Positions 43,864-52,810 are shown, counted from the first letter of the stretch. The stretch: 64,000 nucleotides of DNA from Oscillibacter valericigenes (GCF_021531435.1 NZ_JAFBIS010000001.1:1-64000), one strand, 5' to 3'. Notes: generated from the letters alone by a model not told the origin. Translations and numbers: made by a program.

Positions 43864-44745
43864 ATGTATGATATGAAAGCGCTCTACCAGGCAAAAAACG
43901 TTGCCGACGCCGTTGCCCTCCGTGTGGCCCACCCCGAGGCCCAGATCATCGCCGGTGGCTCCGACGTGCTGGTGCAGATGCGGGAAGGGAAGCGGGCTGG
44001 CGTGGAGCTGATTTCCATTCAGGGCCTGAACGAGCTCCGGGGCGTGTCCCTGGAGGCTGACGGCACCCTGCGCATCGGCTCCCTCACCAGCTTCTCCCAC
44101 ATCACCCGGGACCCCCTCATCCAGAAATACATCAACGTTCTGGGCGAGGCCGTGGACCAGGTGGGCGGCCCCCAGATCCGGAACATCGGCACCATCGGCG
44201 GCAACACCTGCAACGGCGTCACCTCCGCCGACTCCGCCTCTACCCTCCATGCCTATGACGCCATCGTGGAGCTGACCGGCCCGGACGGTGTCCGCCGGCT
44301 GCCCATCCACGATTTCTATATCCGGGCGGGCAAGGTGGACATCCGGGAGGGGGAAATTCAAACCGCCATCCTGATCCCAAAAGATAGTTATAGTAACACT
44401 TTTGGCCACTATATTAAGTATGCGATGCGCAACGCCATGGACATCGCCACACTGGGCACCTCTGTCAACGTCCGGCTCTCCGCCGACAAGAAGACGGTGG
44501 AGCGGGCCCGGGTAGCCTTCGGCGTGGCGGGCCCCGTGCCTCTGCGGGCAAAAACCGCTGAGGCTGCAGCGGCAGGGAAGCCTGTCAGCCTGGAGCTGGC
44601 GGAGGCTTTCTCCCAGGCGGTGAAGGAGGACATCAATCCCCGGGACTCCTGGCGTGCCGCCAAGGACTTCCGAATGCACATCGCGGTGGAGAGCGCGAAG
44701 CGCGCCTTCATTGAATCCGTGAAACTGGCGGGAGGTGCGCTGTAA
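43864..44745 (+). CDS. xdhB: Xanthine dehydrogenase FAD-binding subunit
   Basis: 293 residues of the CO-dehydrogenase-flavoprotein type. The FAD pyrophosphate loop AGGSDVLVQMREGK is at about residues 33-46, and the second loop IGTIGGNTCNGVTSADS at about 110-126. It passes electrons from the Fe-S subunit to NAD+ or another acceptor. GGAGGG precedes the ATG; the stop shares one base with the xdhC start. Confidence 0.95.
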   Translation: MYDMKALYQAKNVADAVALRVAHPEAQIIAGGSDVLVQMREGKRAGVELISIQGLNELRGVSLEADGTLRIGSLTSFSHITRDPLIQKYINVLGEAVDQVGGPQIRNIGTIGGNTCNGVTSADSASTLHAYDAIVELTGPDGVRRLPIHDFYIRAGKVDIREGEIQTAILIPKDSYSNTFGHYIKYAMRNAMDIATLGTSVNVRLSADKKTVERARVAFGVAGPVPLRAKTAEAAAAGKPVSLELAEAFSQAVKEDINPRDSWRAAKDFRMHIAVESAKRAFIESVKLAGGAL

Positions 44746-45254
44746 TGGAAAAGCACGTCATGCAGTATCAGACCGTCCATTTTAACCTCAACGGCAAGGA
44801 CGTGGAGCGGACGGTGGATGTCCGGGCCAGCCTGACCGACATGCTTCGCAATGACTTTCGGATGACCTCCGTGAAGAAGGGTTGCGAGGTAGGGGAGTGC
44901 GGCGCCTGCAACGTCCTCATCGACGGCGAGGCCTTCAACTCCTGCATTTACCTGGCTGTCTGGGCCGAGGGCAAGTACATCCGCACCCTGGAGGGACTGC
45001 TGGGCCCCAACGGTGAGCTGAGCGACATCCAGCAGGCCTTCGTGGACGAGGCCGCCATCCAGTGCGGCTTCTGCACGCCGGGCTTCATCCTGACGGCGGT
45101 GGAGATTTTGGAGAGCGGCAAGGAGTACACCGACGCCGAACTGCGGAAGCTCCTGTCCGGCCACCTGTGCCGCTGCACCGGGTATGAGAACATCCTCCGG
45201 GCGGTGAAAAAGACCATGTATAAGCGGCTGGGTAAGCCCATGCCGGAAGCGTAA
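44745..45254 (+). CDS. xdhC: Xanthine dehydrogenase iron-sulfur subunit
   Basis: 169 residues with two [2Fe-2S] clusters: plant-type CEVGECGACNVLIDG (about residues 46-60) and the helical-domain CGFC...CRCTGYENI (about 107-145). Links the Moco centre of XdhA with the FAD of XdhB. Start overlaps xdhB by one base and a ribosome site GGGAGGTG lies in the xdhB end. Confidence 0.95.
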   Translation: MEKHVMQYQTVHFNLNGKDVERTVDVRASLTDMLRNDFRMTSVKKGCEVGECGACNVLIDGEAFNSCIYLAVWAEGKYIRTLEGLLGPNGELSDIQQAFVDEAAIQCGFCTPGFILTAVEILESGKEYTDAELRKLLSGHLCRCTGYENILRAVKKTMYKRLGKPMPEA

Positions 45255-45260
45255 AACATG

Positions 45261-45288
45261 ACCGGGACGCGGCTGCGTCCCGGTTTTT
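45261..45288 (+). terminator. Terminator of xdhABC
   Basis: ACCGGGACGC (45261-45270) pairs with GCGTCCCGGT (45275-45284), then TTTT. Confidence 0.88.
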
Positions 45289-45290
45289 AT

Positions 45291-45319
45291 TTGACGGTTT
45301 TGCCCGGAGGTGCTATAAT
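45291..45319 (+). promoter_or_regulatory. Promoter of the CMP-kinase-like gene
   Basis: TTGACG (45291-45296), 17-nt spacer, TATAAT (45314-45319). The 83-nt leader to the ATG contains a CCCTGTCC/GGGGACAG stem (about 45340-45370). Confidence 0.75.
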
Positions 45320-45402
45320 TATCTCAACAAAGACCGCCCTGTCCGTCCCTCCGTTTAGGGGACAGCGCGGTTGTAGGCATATCACAGAAGGAGGGTTTTA
45401 TT

Positions 45403-46053
45403 ATGAAAACCATTATTACGATTGGCCGTCAGTTCGGCAGCGGCGGTAAGGAAATCGGCATCCGCGTTGCTAAGGAATTGGGGATTCCGTTTTACGATAA
45501 GGAGCTTCTCCAGGAGGCCGCCAAGAAGAGCGGTCTGTGCGAGAAGATTTTTGAAAACTTTGACGAGCGTCCCAAGAGCCTGCTGTATTCTATCGCCATG
45601 GACTCCTACATGTTCGCCCTGCCCGGCACCGGCGCGGGGGATTCTCTGGAGCAGCAGGTGTACCTGGCCACCTTTGATACCATTCGCCACATCGCGGCCC
45701 AGGGCCCCTGCGTGATGATCGGCCGCTGCGCGGACTACGCTCTGGCGGACGACCCCAATCACCTGAGCCTGTTTATCCACGCCCCCATGGACGTGCGTAT
45801 CCAGCGTGTTGCCAAGCGGCAGAATATCTCCCCGGAGGAGGCCCGCAAGCTCATCATCAAGACTGATAAGCGCCGCGCTTCCTATTACGAGTATTACTCC
45901 TCCCAGAAGTGGGGCGCGGTGGAGAGCTACGACTTCTGCCTGGACTCCAGCTACTTAGGACTGGGCGGTACCGTGGAGCTGATTCAGGCTATGGTGGCCC
46001 ACAAGGAGCATCCCATCCCCAGCCCCACCGAGGAAGACCCCACCCAGAAATAA
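45403..46053 (+). CDS. Cytidylate kinase-like family protein
   Basis: 216 residues. The P-loop is GRQFGSGGKEIG (about residues 8-19), followed by KELGIPFYDKELL, GRCADYAL near 108 and an RIQRVAKRQ/DKRRASYYEYYS basic region, as in the cytidylate-kinase-like (Cmk-2) proteins common in gut Firmicutes. True CMP kinase is not certain; many genomes have this family in addition to Cmk. GAAGGAGGG precedes the ATG. Confidence 0.85.
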   Translation: MKTIITIGRQFGSGGKEIGIRVAKELGIPFYDKELLQEAAKKSGLCEKIFENFDERPKSLLYSIAMDSYMFALPGTGAGDSLEQQVYLATFDTIRHIAAQGPCVMIGRCADYALADDPNHLSLFIHAPMDVRIQRVAKRQNISPEEARKLIIKTDKRRASYYEYYSSQKWGAVESYDFCLDSSYLGLGGTVELIQAMVAHKEHPIPSPTEEDPTQK

Positions 46054-46056
46054 ATG

Positions 46057-46088
46057 CAAAAATCGGGCCGGACAGGTCCGATTTTTTT
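46057..46088 (+). terminator. Terminator after the CMP-kinase-like gene
   Basis: AAATCGGGCC and GGTCCGATTT pair over 10 bp (one G-U), loop GGACA, then TTTTTTT. Confidence 0.82.
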
Positions 46089-46142
46089 GCGCTGAGACTT
46101 CGCACATGGTATACTGTTCCCATCAGCCAAGGAGGGGCCGCC

Positions 46143-47273
46143 ATGAAAAAATGCATCGTCATCTCGGATTCTTTTAAAGGAACGTTGTCTACGCTGGACA
46201 TCTGCGCCATCGCCCGGGAGGTGTTTCCGGCCCATTTCCCGGACTGTGAGCTGGTGACCCTCCCGGTGGCCGATGGGGGAGAGGGCACTGTGGCCTGTTT
46301 TCTGGAGGCTCTCCAGGCCCAGCCGGTAACGGTCTCCATCTCCGGGCCCTTTGGGGAGCCGATCCAAGCGGTTTACGCCCGTAAAAATTCACTGGCCGTC
46401 ATCGAAATGGCTTCCGCCGCCGGACTGCCTCTGGCGGGGGAGCGGCGGGACCCGGAGACCGCCACCACCTACGGCGTGGGCCAGCTCATCCGCCACGCGG
46501 TGGAGCAGGGCTGCACGGACATCCTGTTGGGTCTGGGCGGCAGCGCCACCAACGACGGCGGCTGCGGCTGCGCCGCGGCCCTGGGCACCTGTTTTTTCGA
46601 CGCGGCGGGCAATTCCTTTGTTCCTGTGGGCGGCACTCTGGCGGACATTGCCCATATCGACGTCAGGGAAAGATGCCGTCTGCTGGAAAACGTCCGTGTC
46701 ACCGTTATGTGCGACGTGGAAAATCCGCTGTTTGGCCCCAACGGAGCTGCTTGGGTGTTCGGCCCCCAGAAGGGCGCCGATGACGCCATGGCCGCCCGGT
46801 TAGATGACGGGCTCCGTCATTTGGATGCGGCCTTTCAGCAGGACCTGGGGCTGCACCTGGCGGACCTCCCCGGCGCGGGGGCGGCGGGCGGCATGGGCGC
46901 GGGCAGCATCGCGTTTCTGGGCGGCACCCTGCGCTCCGGCATCGAAGCAGTGCTGGACGCCGTGGATTTTGACCGCCGGCTGGACGGCGCCGACCTGGTC
47001 ATCACCGGCGAGGGCCGCATCGACGCCCAGAGCGTCCAGGGCAAGGTCATCTCCGGCATCGCCAGGCGAACCGCACCCCGGAACATTCCGCTGGTGGCCA
47101 TTGTGGGCGGCATCGGCCCCGGCGCGGAGGCGGCTTACCGTTTGGGACTGACGGCTATGTTTTCCATCAACCGGGCGGCGGAGTCCTTTGCGGAGAGCGC
47201 GCCCAGGAGCGCGGAGAATTACCGCCGCACCCTGGCTGACCTGCTGCGCCTGATCAAAGCCATGGAAACGTGA
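46143..47273 (+). CDS. glxK: Glycerate kinase
   Basis: 376 residues of the GarK/GlxK class. Landmarks: ISDSFKGTLS at the N-terminus, PVADGGEGTV near 43, GLGGSATNDGGCG near 130, GAGAAGGMGAG near 250 and ITGEGRIDAQSVQGK near 290. Phosphorylates D-glycerate (2- or 3-position depends on subfamily). ATG 46143 with AAGGAGG upstream. A TATACT-type -10 lies about 30 nt before the start. Link to serine/glycine metabolism elsewhere in the window is plausible but not adjacent. Confidence 0.94.
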   Translation: MKKCIVISDSFKGTLSTLDICAIAREVFPAHFPDCELVTLPVADGGEGTVACFLEALQAQPVTVSISGPFGEPIQAVYARKNSLAVIEMASAAGLPLAGERRDPETATTYGVGQLIRHAVEQGCTDILLGLGGSATNDGGCGCAAALGTCFFDAAGNSFVPVGGTLADIAHIDVRERCRLLENVRVTVMCDVENPLFGPNGAAWVFGPQKGADDAMAARLDDGLRHLDAAFQQDLGLHLADLPGAGAAGGMGAGSIAFLGGTLRSGIEAVLDAVDFDRRLDGADLVITGEGRIDAQSVQGKVISGIARRTAPRNIPLVAIVGGIGPGAEAAYRLGLTAMFSINRAAESFAESAPRSAENYRRTLADLLRLIKAMET

Positions 47274-47275
47274 AA

Positions 47276-47301
47276 AACGGGACTGCGGATGCAGTCCCGT
47301 T
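47276..47301. terminator. Bidirectional terminator between glxK and the ModE-like gene
   Basis: AACGGGACTGC (47276-47286) pairs with GCAGTCCCGTT (47291-47301). Moderate T-runs on both sides. Confidence 0.75.
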
Positions 47302-47303
47302 CT

Positions 47304-47675
47304 TTATTCCGATTTCTCCAGCTCCGGGAAGAATCCGAACGCCTCGTCGAATTTTCCCCGTGCGTATTGGTCCACATCCGCCTGATAATCCCGGTAGGCC
47401 GCCAGTATCCGCTCGGCCTCGGGGGTCAGCACCGCTCCGCCGCCGTGCTGACCGCCGACGGTGGACTCCAGCAGCTTGCAGCCGAACACATCCTCCGCCG
47501 TGCGGATGATGCGCCAGGCCTTGGAATAGGCCATTTCCATAGACACGGCGGCGGCCCGGAGGGAACGGTGCTCCCGCACCCGCTCCAGCAGCGTAGCGAT
47601 GCCTGGCCCGAAGCACCGCTGGTTGTCGTCGGTGAACAGGCGGATAGTCAATTTCAGATGCAGTTCTTTTTTCAT
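47304..47675 (-). CDS. ModE-like winged-helix regulator (no molybdate domain)
   Basis: 123 residues. The N-terminal 105 residues match the LysR/ModE-type winged helix (FGPGIATLLERVREHRSLRAAA, then MAYSKAWRII, then LLESTVGGQHGGGAVLTP, which is the classic TGGxxGGGAxLT wing). The C-terminal TOBE molybdate-binding domain of full ModE is missing, as in many clostridial MopB/ModE-like proteins. Probably regulates molybdenum-related genes; the xdh genes 2 kb away are candidates. Start 47675 with GGGAGG upstream. Confidence 0.85.
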   Translation of the reverse strand: MKKELHLKLTIRLFTDDNQRCFGPGIATLLERVREHRSLRAAAVSMEMAYSKAWRIIRTAEDVFGCKLLESTVGGQHGGGAVLTPEAERILAAYRDYQADVDQYARGKFDEAFGFFPELEKSE

Positions 47676-47777
47676 GCCGCGCCTCCCGTGCTTTTTTCTC
47701 ATTTTACCACATCCGTTCTGATTTGCAAACGGTGGAAAATGTGCTACAATGAAAAAAATGTATCGGGAGGAAAGAAT

Positions 47778-48806
47778 ATGGAGAAAATCAGACTGGGCCG
47801 CACGGAGCTGTGGGTCACCAAGACCGCTTTCGGCGCCCTGCCTATCCAGCGGATTTCCAAGGCCGACGCGGTGCACCTGGTCCGCCGTGCCGTGGACGCG
47901 GGCATCAACTATTTTGACACCGCCAACGCCTATACCGACAGCGAGGAAAAGCTGGGCGAGGCCCTGGAGGGCATCCGCCAGAACGTGGTGATCTCCACCA
48001 AGAGCGCTGCCGCGGACAAGGCCACGGCCCTCCGCCATATTGAGGAGAGCCTGCGCCGCCTGCGGACGGATTATATAGACCTGTTCCAGTTCCACAACCC
48101 TGCCGTCCTGCCGGACCCCAACGACCCCAACGGCGCCTTTGCCGCCGCTCTGGAGATGAAGGAGAAGGGCTATATCCGGCACATCGGCATCACGAACCAC
48201 CGGCCCAAGGTGGCTCAGGCGGCCATCGAATCCGGGAATTTCGAGACGCTGCAGTTCCCCTTCTGTTACCTTGCCACGGACACGGATTTCGCCCTGGTGG
48301 AGGGCTGCCGACAGGCCGACATGGGCTACATCGCCATGAAGGGACTCTCCGGCGGCCTGCTGAACAACGCCGCCGCCTGCTACGCTTTCATGGCCCAGTA
48401 TGACAACGTGGTGCCCATCTGGGGCATCCAGCATGAGTGGGAGCTGGACCAGTGGATCGAGCTGACGAAGAACCCGCCCGCCCTGACCGACGAACTGAAA
48501 GCCGTCATTGAGCACGACCGCAAGGAGCTGGCGGGCAGCTTCTGCCGCAGCTGCGGCTACTGCCTGCCCTGCGCCGCGAATATCGACATTCCCCAGTCCG
48601 CCCGGATGAGCGCCCTGCTCCGCCGGTCGCCCTACCAGAAATATATGACGGAGGAATGGTACGAGAAAATGCACCGCATCGAGAACTGCCTCCACTGTGA
48701 CGCCTGCAAGAGCCGCTGCCCCTACGGTCTGGACACCCCGGCTCTGCTCCAGCAGCAGCTTCTGGATTACGACGCGTTCTACGCCGAACACCATAACGAC
48801 AAATAA
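47778..48806 (+). CDS. Aldo/keto reductase with C-terminal ferredoxin-type [4Fe-4S] motifs
   Basis: 342 residues. Residues 1 to about 250 are an AKR barrel (YFDTANAYTDSEEKLG with the catalytic Asp-Tyr pair; LRTDYIDLFQFHN). The tail has two cysteine clusters, CRSCGYCLPC near 258 and CLHCDACKSRCPYG near 305, typical of the YeaE/4Fe-4S AKR branch of anaerobes. The substrate is unknown. GGGAGG precedes ATG 47778. Followed 10 nt later by a small cytosolic protein, likely the same operon. Confidence 0.92.
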   Translation: MEKIRLGRTELWVTKTAFGALPIQRISKADAVHLVRRAVDAGINYFDTANAYTDSEEKLGEALEGIRQNVVISTKSAAADKATALRHIEESLRRLRTDYIDLFQFHNPAVLPDPNDPNGAFAAALEMKEKGYIRHIGITNHRPKVAQAAIESGNFETLQFPFCYLATDTDFALVEGCRQADMGYIAMKGLSGGLLNNAAACYAFMAQYDNVVPIWGIQHEWELDQWIELTKNPPALTDELKAVIEHDRKELAGSFCRSCGYCLPCAANIDIPQSARMSALLRRSPYQKYMTEEWYEKMHRIENCLHCDACKSRCPYGLDTPALLQQQLLDYDAFYAEHHNDK

Positions 48807-48816
48807 GGAGAGTACC

Positions 48817-49254
48817 ATGCTTTTCAAGAATGAAGAAGCCAGTTTGAAGCTGGACATTGTGAACTACGAATTTCCCCCCGACGGCGGCGACCCCACCAGC
48901 GACGACCGCAACTGGCTGGTCCTCCGGGCCACCTGGACCCAGGAGGACGGCCATGTGGTAAAGGACTCCAACAGCTGCCTTTTGACCTACGAGCTGCGGG
49001 AGATGACCGCCGGGCTGAAAGTGCTGAACGCGGGCATCAAGAGCGAGTACGCCAGCGCCTTTGTGGAGCCCTATTTCGAGCTGGCGGCCCAGGCCGACGG
49101 CGACGACTTCCAGGTGGATGTGTCCTTCTTCCTGCCAAACACCATGGACGGCGACGACACCGCCGAGGTGACCTGCGCCATGACCAAGGCGGACATGACC
49201 GCCCTCATCGATGAGCTGGACAAGCTCTGCGCCAAATTCCCCGACCGGGCCTGA
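48817..49254 (+). CDS. WapI-like small cytosolic protein
   Basis: 145 residues, acidic, no membrane segment. The N-terminal pattern LKLDIVNYEFPPD...NWLVLRATW followed by CLLTYELREM resembles the WapI-type immunity/DUF family, from memory only. No toxin partner is next to it, so an immunity role is doubtful; such proteins also occur alone. Ribosome site AAGGAG, 10 nt after the reductase gene. Confidence 0.55.
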   Translation: MLFKNEEASLKLDIVNYEFPPDGGDPTSDDRNWLVLRATWTQEDGHVVKDSNSCLLTYELREMTAGLKVLNAGIKSEYASAFVEPYFELAAQADGDDFQVDVSFFLPNTMDGDDTAEVTCAMTKADMTALIDELDKLCAKFPDRA

Positions 49255-49264
49255 GGAGCGCGCC

Positions 49265-49636
49265 ATGCTGGAATTGCTGCATCAGGTGCCCCTGTTCGTC
49301 TGGATGCCGGAGGAGGGGCAGGAGACCCTCTCCAACTGCTTTGACCTTTGCGTAGAGGAATTGAAGGCAGGGGAGACCCGGTCAACGGAGGAGCGCATCG
49401 GCTGCCTGCTCCGGGGAAAAGCTGACTTCCGGAGAGACGATGGCTCCCGCACCTTGGCACCGGGGGATGTGTTCGCCCTGGACCGGGACAGAAATCCGCT
49501 TCCCGGCGTCCTGACGGCGGGGGAGGACTGTGCCGTGGCCTGGTTCCGTGAGGATTTGGTTCTCCATGTCTGCTACCGGGCCTGCTGGTTCCACGCCCGG
49601 CTCATCCAGGAGATCGACCGCAATTTGAATGAATAA
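49265..49636 (+). CDS. Small cupin / cyclic-nucleotide-binding-like protein
   Basis: 123 residues. HQVPLFVWMPEEGQETLSNCF, then ERIGCLLRGKADFRR and LAPGDVFALD, follow the jelly-roll core of Crp-type cNMP-binding domains (GxLLxG...GxxFG). The helix-turn-helix half of Crp is missing, so it is not a DNA-binding regulator. Starts 8 nt after the WapI-like gene, GAGGAG site; probably the third gene of the reductase operon. Function unknown. Confidence 0.6.
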   Translation: MLELLHQVPLFVWMPEEGQETLSNCFDLCVEELKAGETRSTEERIGCLLRGKADFRRDDGSRTLAPGDVFALDRDRNPLPGVLTAGEDCAVAWFREDLVLHVCYRACWFHARLIQEIDRNLNE

Positions 49637-49640
49637 ACGA

Positions 49641-49670
49641 AGGAGGCCGTCCCGAAAGGGACGGCCTCCT
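49641..49670. terminator. Bidirectional terminator between the cupin-like gene and pckA
   Basis: 13-bp perfect arms (49641-49653, 49658-49670) around GAAA. Short T-runs on either side; it sits 22 nt past the pckA stop. Confidence 0.7.
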
Positions 49671-49691
49671 GATTTACAGTACGGAGAAACC

Positions 49692-51260
49692 TTACTCCGC
49701 CTTGGGACCGGCGGCGACCACTTCTGCGCTCATGTGGGTGTACTTCTTGAAGTTCTCCACAAAGCTCTTGGCCAGCTTCTGGCAGCTTGCCTGATAAGCG
49801 GCCTTGTCCTCCCAGGTGTTCTCGGGGATCAGCAGCTCAGAGGGCACGCCCTCGATGGCGGTGGGCACCTGGACGCCGAAGGTGGGGTCGGTGACGAACT
49901 CGCCCTGCTCGATAGCGCCGGTGAGGGCGGCGGTGACCATGGCGCGGGTGTAGCTCAGCTTCATCCGCTTGCCGGTGCCGTTCCAGCCGGTGTTGACCAG
50001 ATAGACGTGGGCGCCGGACTTCTCCACCTTCTCCGCCAGCATAGCGGCGTAGACAGAGGGGTCCAGAGGCAGGAAGGGCTCGCCGAAGCAGGTGGAGAAG
50101 GTGGGCACGGGTTCGGTGATGCCGATCTCGGTGCCGGCTACCTTGCTGGTGAAGCCGGAGACGAAGTAGTACATGGCCTGGTTCTTGTCCAGCTTGGAGA
50201 TGGGAGGCAGCACGCCGTAGGCGTCGGCAGTCAGGAAGATGACGGTCTTGGGCACGCTGGGGCTCATGCCGGACAGCTCCGCATTGGGGATGTACTCCAC
50301 GGGATAGCCCACGCGGGAGTTGACGGCCAGGGAGTCGTCGTCGAAGTCGAACTCCCGGGTCTCATCGTCCATGACAACATTTTCCACCAGAGCGCCGAAC
50401 TTGATGGCGTTGTAGATCTCGGGCTCGCCCTCGGGACTGAGGTTGATGCACTTTGCATAGCAGCCGCCCTCGAAGTTGAACACGGAATCGTCGGCCCAGC
50501 CGTGCTCGTCGTCGCCGATGAGCATCCGGTTGGGGTCGGCGGACAGGGTGGTTTTGCCGGTACCGGACAGGCCGAAGAACACGGCGGAGTCACCGTCCTT
50601 GCCGATGTTGGCGGAGCAGTGCATGGGGAACACGCCCATCTTGGGCAGGACGTAGTTCATGACGGAGAAGACGGACTTCTTGATCTCACCGGCGTACTGG
50701 GTGCCGCAGATGACCACCAGCTTCTCCTCATAGTCCACCAGGATAGCAGCCTCGGAGCGGGTGCCGTCGATCTCAGGAATGCACTTGAAGCCGGGGGCGG
50801 CGATGATGGTGTAGTCGATCTTGAAGTTCTCCAGCTGCTCGGCGGTGGGACGACGCAGCAGCTGGTGGATGAACAGGTTCTGAGAGGCCAGCTCGTTAAC
50901 GATGCGGAAGGACTGGGTGTACTTGGGGTCTGCGCCGGCAAAGCCGTCGAAAATGAAGATCTCCTTGCCCTGGAGGTAGGCGATGACCTTGCTCTTGATG
51001 GCGTCGAACTTAGCCTTCTCGATGGGACGGTTCACCTTGCCCCAGGCGATCTCGTCATGGACGGCGGGAGTGTCCACGATGAACTTGTCGTTGGCGCTGC
51101 GGCCGGTGTACTTGCCGGTCTTGACCACCAGCGCGCCGGTGTTGCTGAGTTTGCCCTCGCCGCGGCGCAGGGCGTGCTCCGTCAGCTCGGCGGGGGTCAG
51201 GTTGCGGTAGACAGCGGAGGCATTGATGATGCCCAGAGCTTCCAGACCATAAGTTTTCAT
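49692..51260 (-). CDS. pckA: Phosphoenolpyruvate carboxykinase (ATP)
   Basis: 522 residues. P-loop GLSGTGKTTLSADPNR (about residues 230-245), metal and PEPCK-specific motif IGDDEHGW just after, TGKYTGRSANDKF near 50 and NTGWNGTGKRM near 440. In anaerobes it can run toward oxaloacetate for succinate or anaplerosis, or toward PEP for gluconeogenesis. Start MKTYGLE at 51260 has AAGGAGG; upstream ATG at 51302 is rejected for lack of a site. Confidence 0.97.
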   Translation of the reverse strand: MKTYGLEALGIINASAVYRNLTPAELTEHALRRGEGKLSNTGALVVKTGKYTGRSANDKFIVDTPAVHDEIAWGKVNRPIEKAKFDAIKSKVIAYLQGKEIFIFDGFAGADPKYTQSFRIVNELASQNLFIHQLLRRPTAEQLENFKIDYTIIAAPGFKCIPEIDGTRSEAAILVDYEEKLVVICGTQYAGEIKKSVFSVMNYVLPKMGVFPMHCSANIGKDGDSAVFFGLSGTGKTTLSADPNRMLIGDDEHGWADDSVFNFEGGCYAKCINLSPEGEPEIYNAIKFGALVENVVMDDETREFDFDDDSLAVNSRVGYPVEYIPNAELSGMSPSVPKTVIFLTADAYGVLPPISKLDKNQAMYYFVSGFTSKVAGTEIGITEPVPTFSTCFGEPFLPLDPSVYAAMLAEKVEKSGAHVYLVNTGWNGTGKRMKLSYTRAMVTAALTGAIEQGEFVTDPTFGVQVPTAIEGVPSELLIPENTWEDKAAYQASCQKLAKSFVENFKKYTHMSAEVVAAGPKAE

Positions 51261-51403
51261 GATATTGTTCCTCCTTAGAAATGATGAGTGGCGGCGGAGC
51301 ATGGCAGATACCGGGGGAAAGCCCCACAGCCGATTAAAACGATATTAAGCATATTCTACATGATTTTCCCGGGAAAGGCAAGTGGACCTTTTCAAGGAAT
51401 GAT

Positions 51404-51862
51404 TTACCGTTTCAGGATCAATTCCTGCACCGGACTTCCGAACTCCTCGGTCAGCTTTCCCTCGGAGAATCCCAGCCGTTTATAAAAGGCTCTTGCCGCG
51501 ATCCCCGCCGGGACGCCCTCCCGGTATGTGGTGACCACGATGTCTCTTCCCGGCTCCATGAAGGTCAGCATGAGGTTGACCATGTTTTCCGCGATGTGCT
51601 GCCTGCGGTATACGGGATCGACGGCCAGAAAGCAAAGCATACTGTTTTCCTTGGAAAAGAGGAGCGCCCCAACGACACGGCCGCCGTCTTTCGCGCAGAC
51701 GGCGGAATCCCTGGCCATAAACGCCAGGACGGTATCCCTGTGCTCCGCCATCCCTTCCACAGTTTCAAGTCCGGGGAAGTCGTCTTTGACCTGCTCCACC
51801 AGCTCCATCCAACCGTCTATGTCGCGGGCCCTGCCAAGTTCGATTTTCATACGATTACGCAT
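51404..51862 (-). CDS. GNAT-family N-acetyltransferase
   Basis: 152 residues. Acetyl-CoA-binding signature is in LAVDPVYRRQHIAENMVNLM (about 78-97), and ARAFYKRLGFSEG near the C-terminus is the usual GNAT end. Substrate unknown. The first ATG (51862) overlaps the rsmA stop by 8 nt; a second ATG four codons later (51850) is equally possible. Co-transcribed with rsmA. Confidence 0.88.
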   Translation of the reverse strand: MRNRMKIELGRARDIDGWMELVEQVKDDFPGLETVEGMAEHRDTVLAFMARDSAVCAKDGGRVVGALLFSKENSMLCFLAVDPVYRRQHIAENMVNLMLTFMEPGRDIVVTTYREGVPAGIAARAFYKRLGFSEGKLTEEFGSPVQELILKR

Positions 51863-52706
51863 TTCCCAGCTCGTCGGACAGCCGCGCCAGGTCCTCCAGC
51901 GTCAGTGCCTCGCCCCGGATGGTGGCAGGAAGGCCGCAGGCTTCGATGGCCTCCTGAATGGCCGCCTTGTCCCGCCTGAGGGCGGCGGCCAGGCTGTTGG
52001 CCAGGGTTTTCCGCCGCAGCAGGAAGGCTCCCCGCAGGCACCGGAAGAAAAAGTCCTCGTCCCGCACGGAGACCGGCGGCTTCTCCCGCCGGACGCACCG
52101 CAGCACGGCGGAGGTCACCTTGGGGGCGGGCAGGAACTTCTCCCGGGGCACGTCGAAGAGGTACTCCGTCTCCATGTAGTATTGCAGGAACATGGAGAAG
52201 GACCCGCCGTCGGAAGACCCCTGGGGGGCCGCCAGCCGCTGGGCGACCTCTTTCTGGATGAGCACGGTAATGGCCTCAAAGCAGGGCGTCTCGACGAGCT
52301 TTGTCAGCACCGGCGTGGTGATGTTGTAGGGGAGGTTGGCGCACACGATGGGCCGCAGCCCCTGAAATTTTTCCGCCGCCAGCGCCTCCAGGTCCAGTTT
52401 CATCACGTCCCCCGGCACGATCTCCACGTTGGGGTAGGGGGCCATGGTCTCCGCCAGCACAGGCAGCAGGGACTTGTCCAGCTCCACGGACACGACTTTG
52501 CCCGCCCGCTGGGCCAGCTCCGCCGTCAGGGGGCCGATGCCCGGGCCGATCTCCAGCACGCCGCAGCCCTCGTCCGCCTGGGACGATGCCGCGATGTCGT
52601 AGGGCACCTGGGGGTCGATGAGGAAATTCTGCCCCATGGATTTAGAAAAATGGAATCCGTGCCGCCCCAGCAGCTCCCGGATGGTATCGTAATCGCAGAG
52701 ATTCAT
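51855..52706 (-). CDS. rsmA: 16S rRNA dimethyladenosine transferase
   Basis: 283 residues. SMGQNFLIDPQV near residue 22, the SAM motif EIGPGIGPLT near 50 and the catalytic NLPYNITTPVL near 125 identify RsmA/KsgA, which dimethylates two adjacent adenines near the 3' end of 16S rRNA. Neighbouring YabE-type gene (53538) recalls the yabE-rnmV-ksgA cluster of bacilli, but here a phosphatase gene lies between and rnmV is absent. Confidence 0.96.
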   Translation of the reverse strand: MNLCDYDTIRELLGRHGFHFSKSMGQNFLIDPQVPYDIAASSQADEGCGVLEIGPGIGPLTAELAQRAGKVVSVELDKSLLPVLAETMAPYPNVEIVPGDVMKLDLEALAAEKFQGLRPIVCANLPYNITTPVLTKLVETPCFEAITVLIQKEVAQRLAAPQGSSDGGSFSMFLQYYMETEYLFDVPREKFLPAPKVTSAVLRCVRREKPPVSVRDEDFFFRCLRGAFLLRRKTLANSLAAALRRDKAAIQEAIEACGLPATIRGEALTLEDLARLSDELGNA

Positions 52707-52810
52707 GGCAACCCCGCCTTTTCGTAAAGTGAAGACAGTATATCAAAAAAACATGGATTTGAAAACCCCGGTGATGTAGAATGGATGCATCACCTGTAAA
52801 GGAGCCCGCC

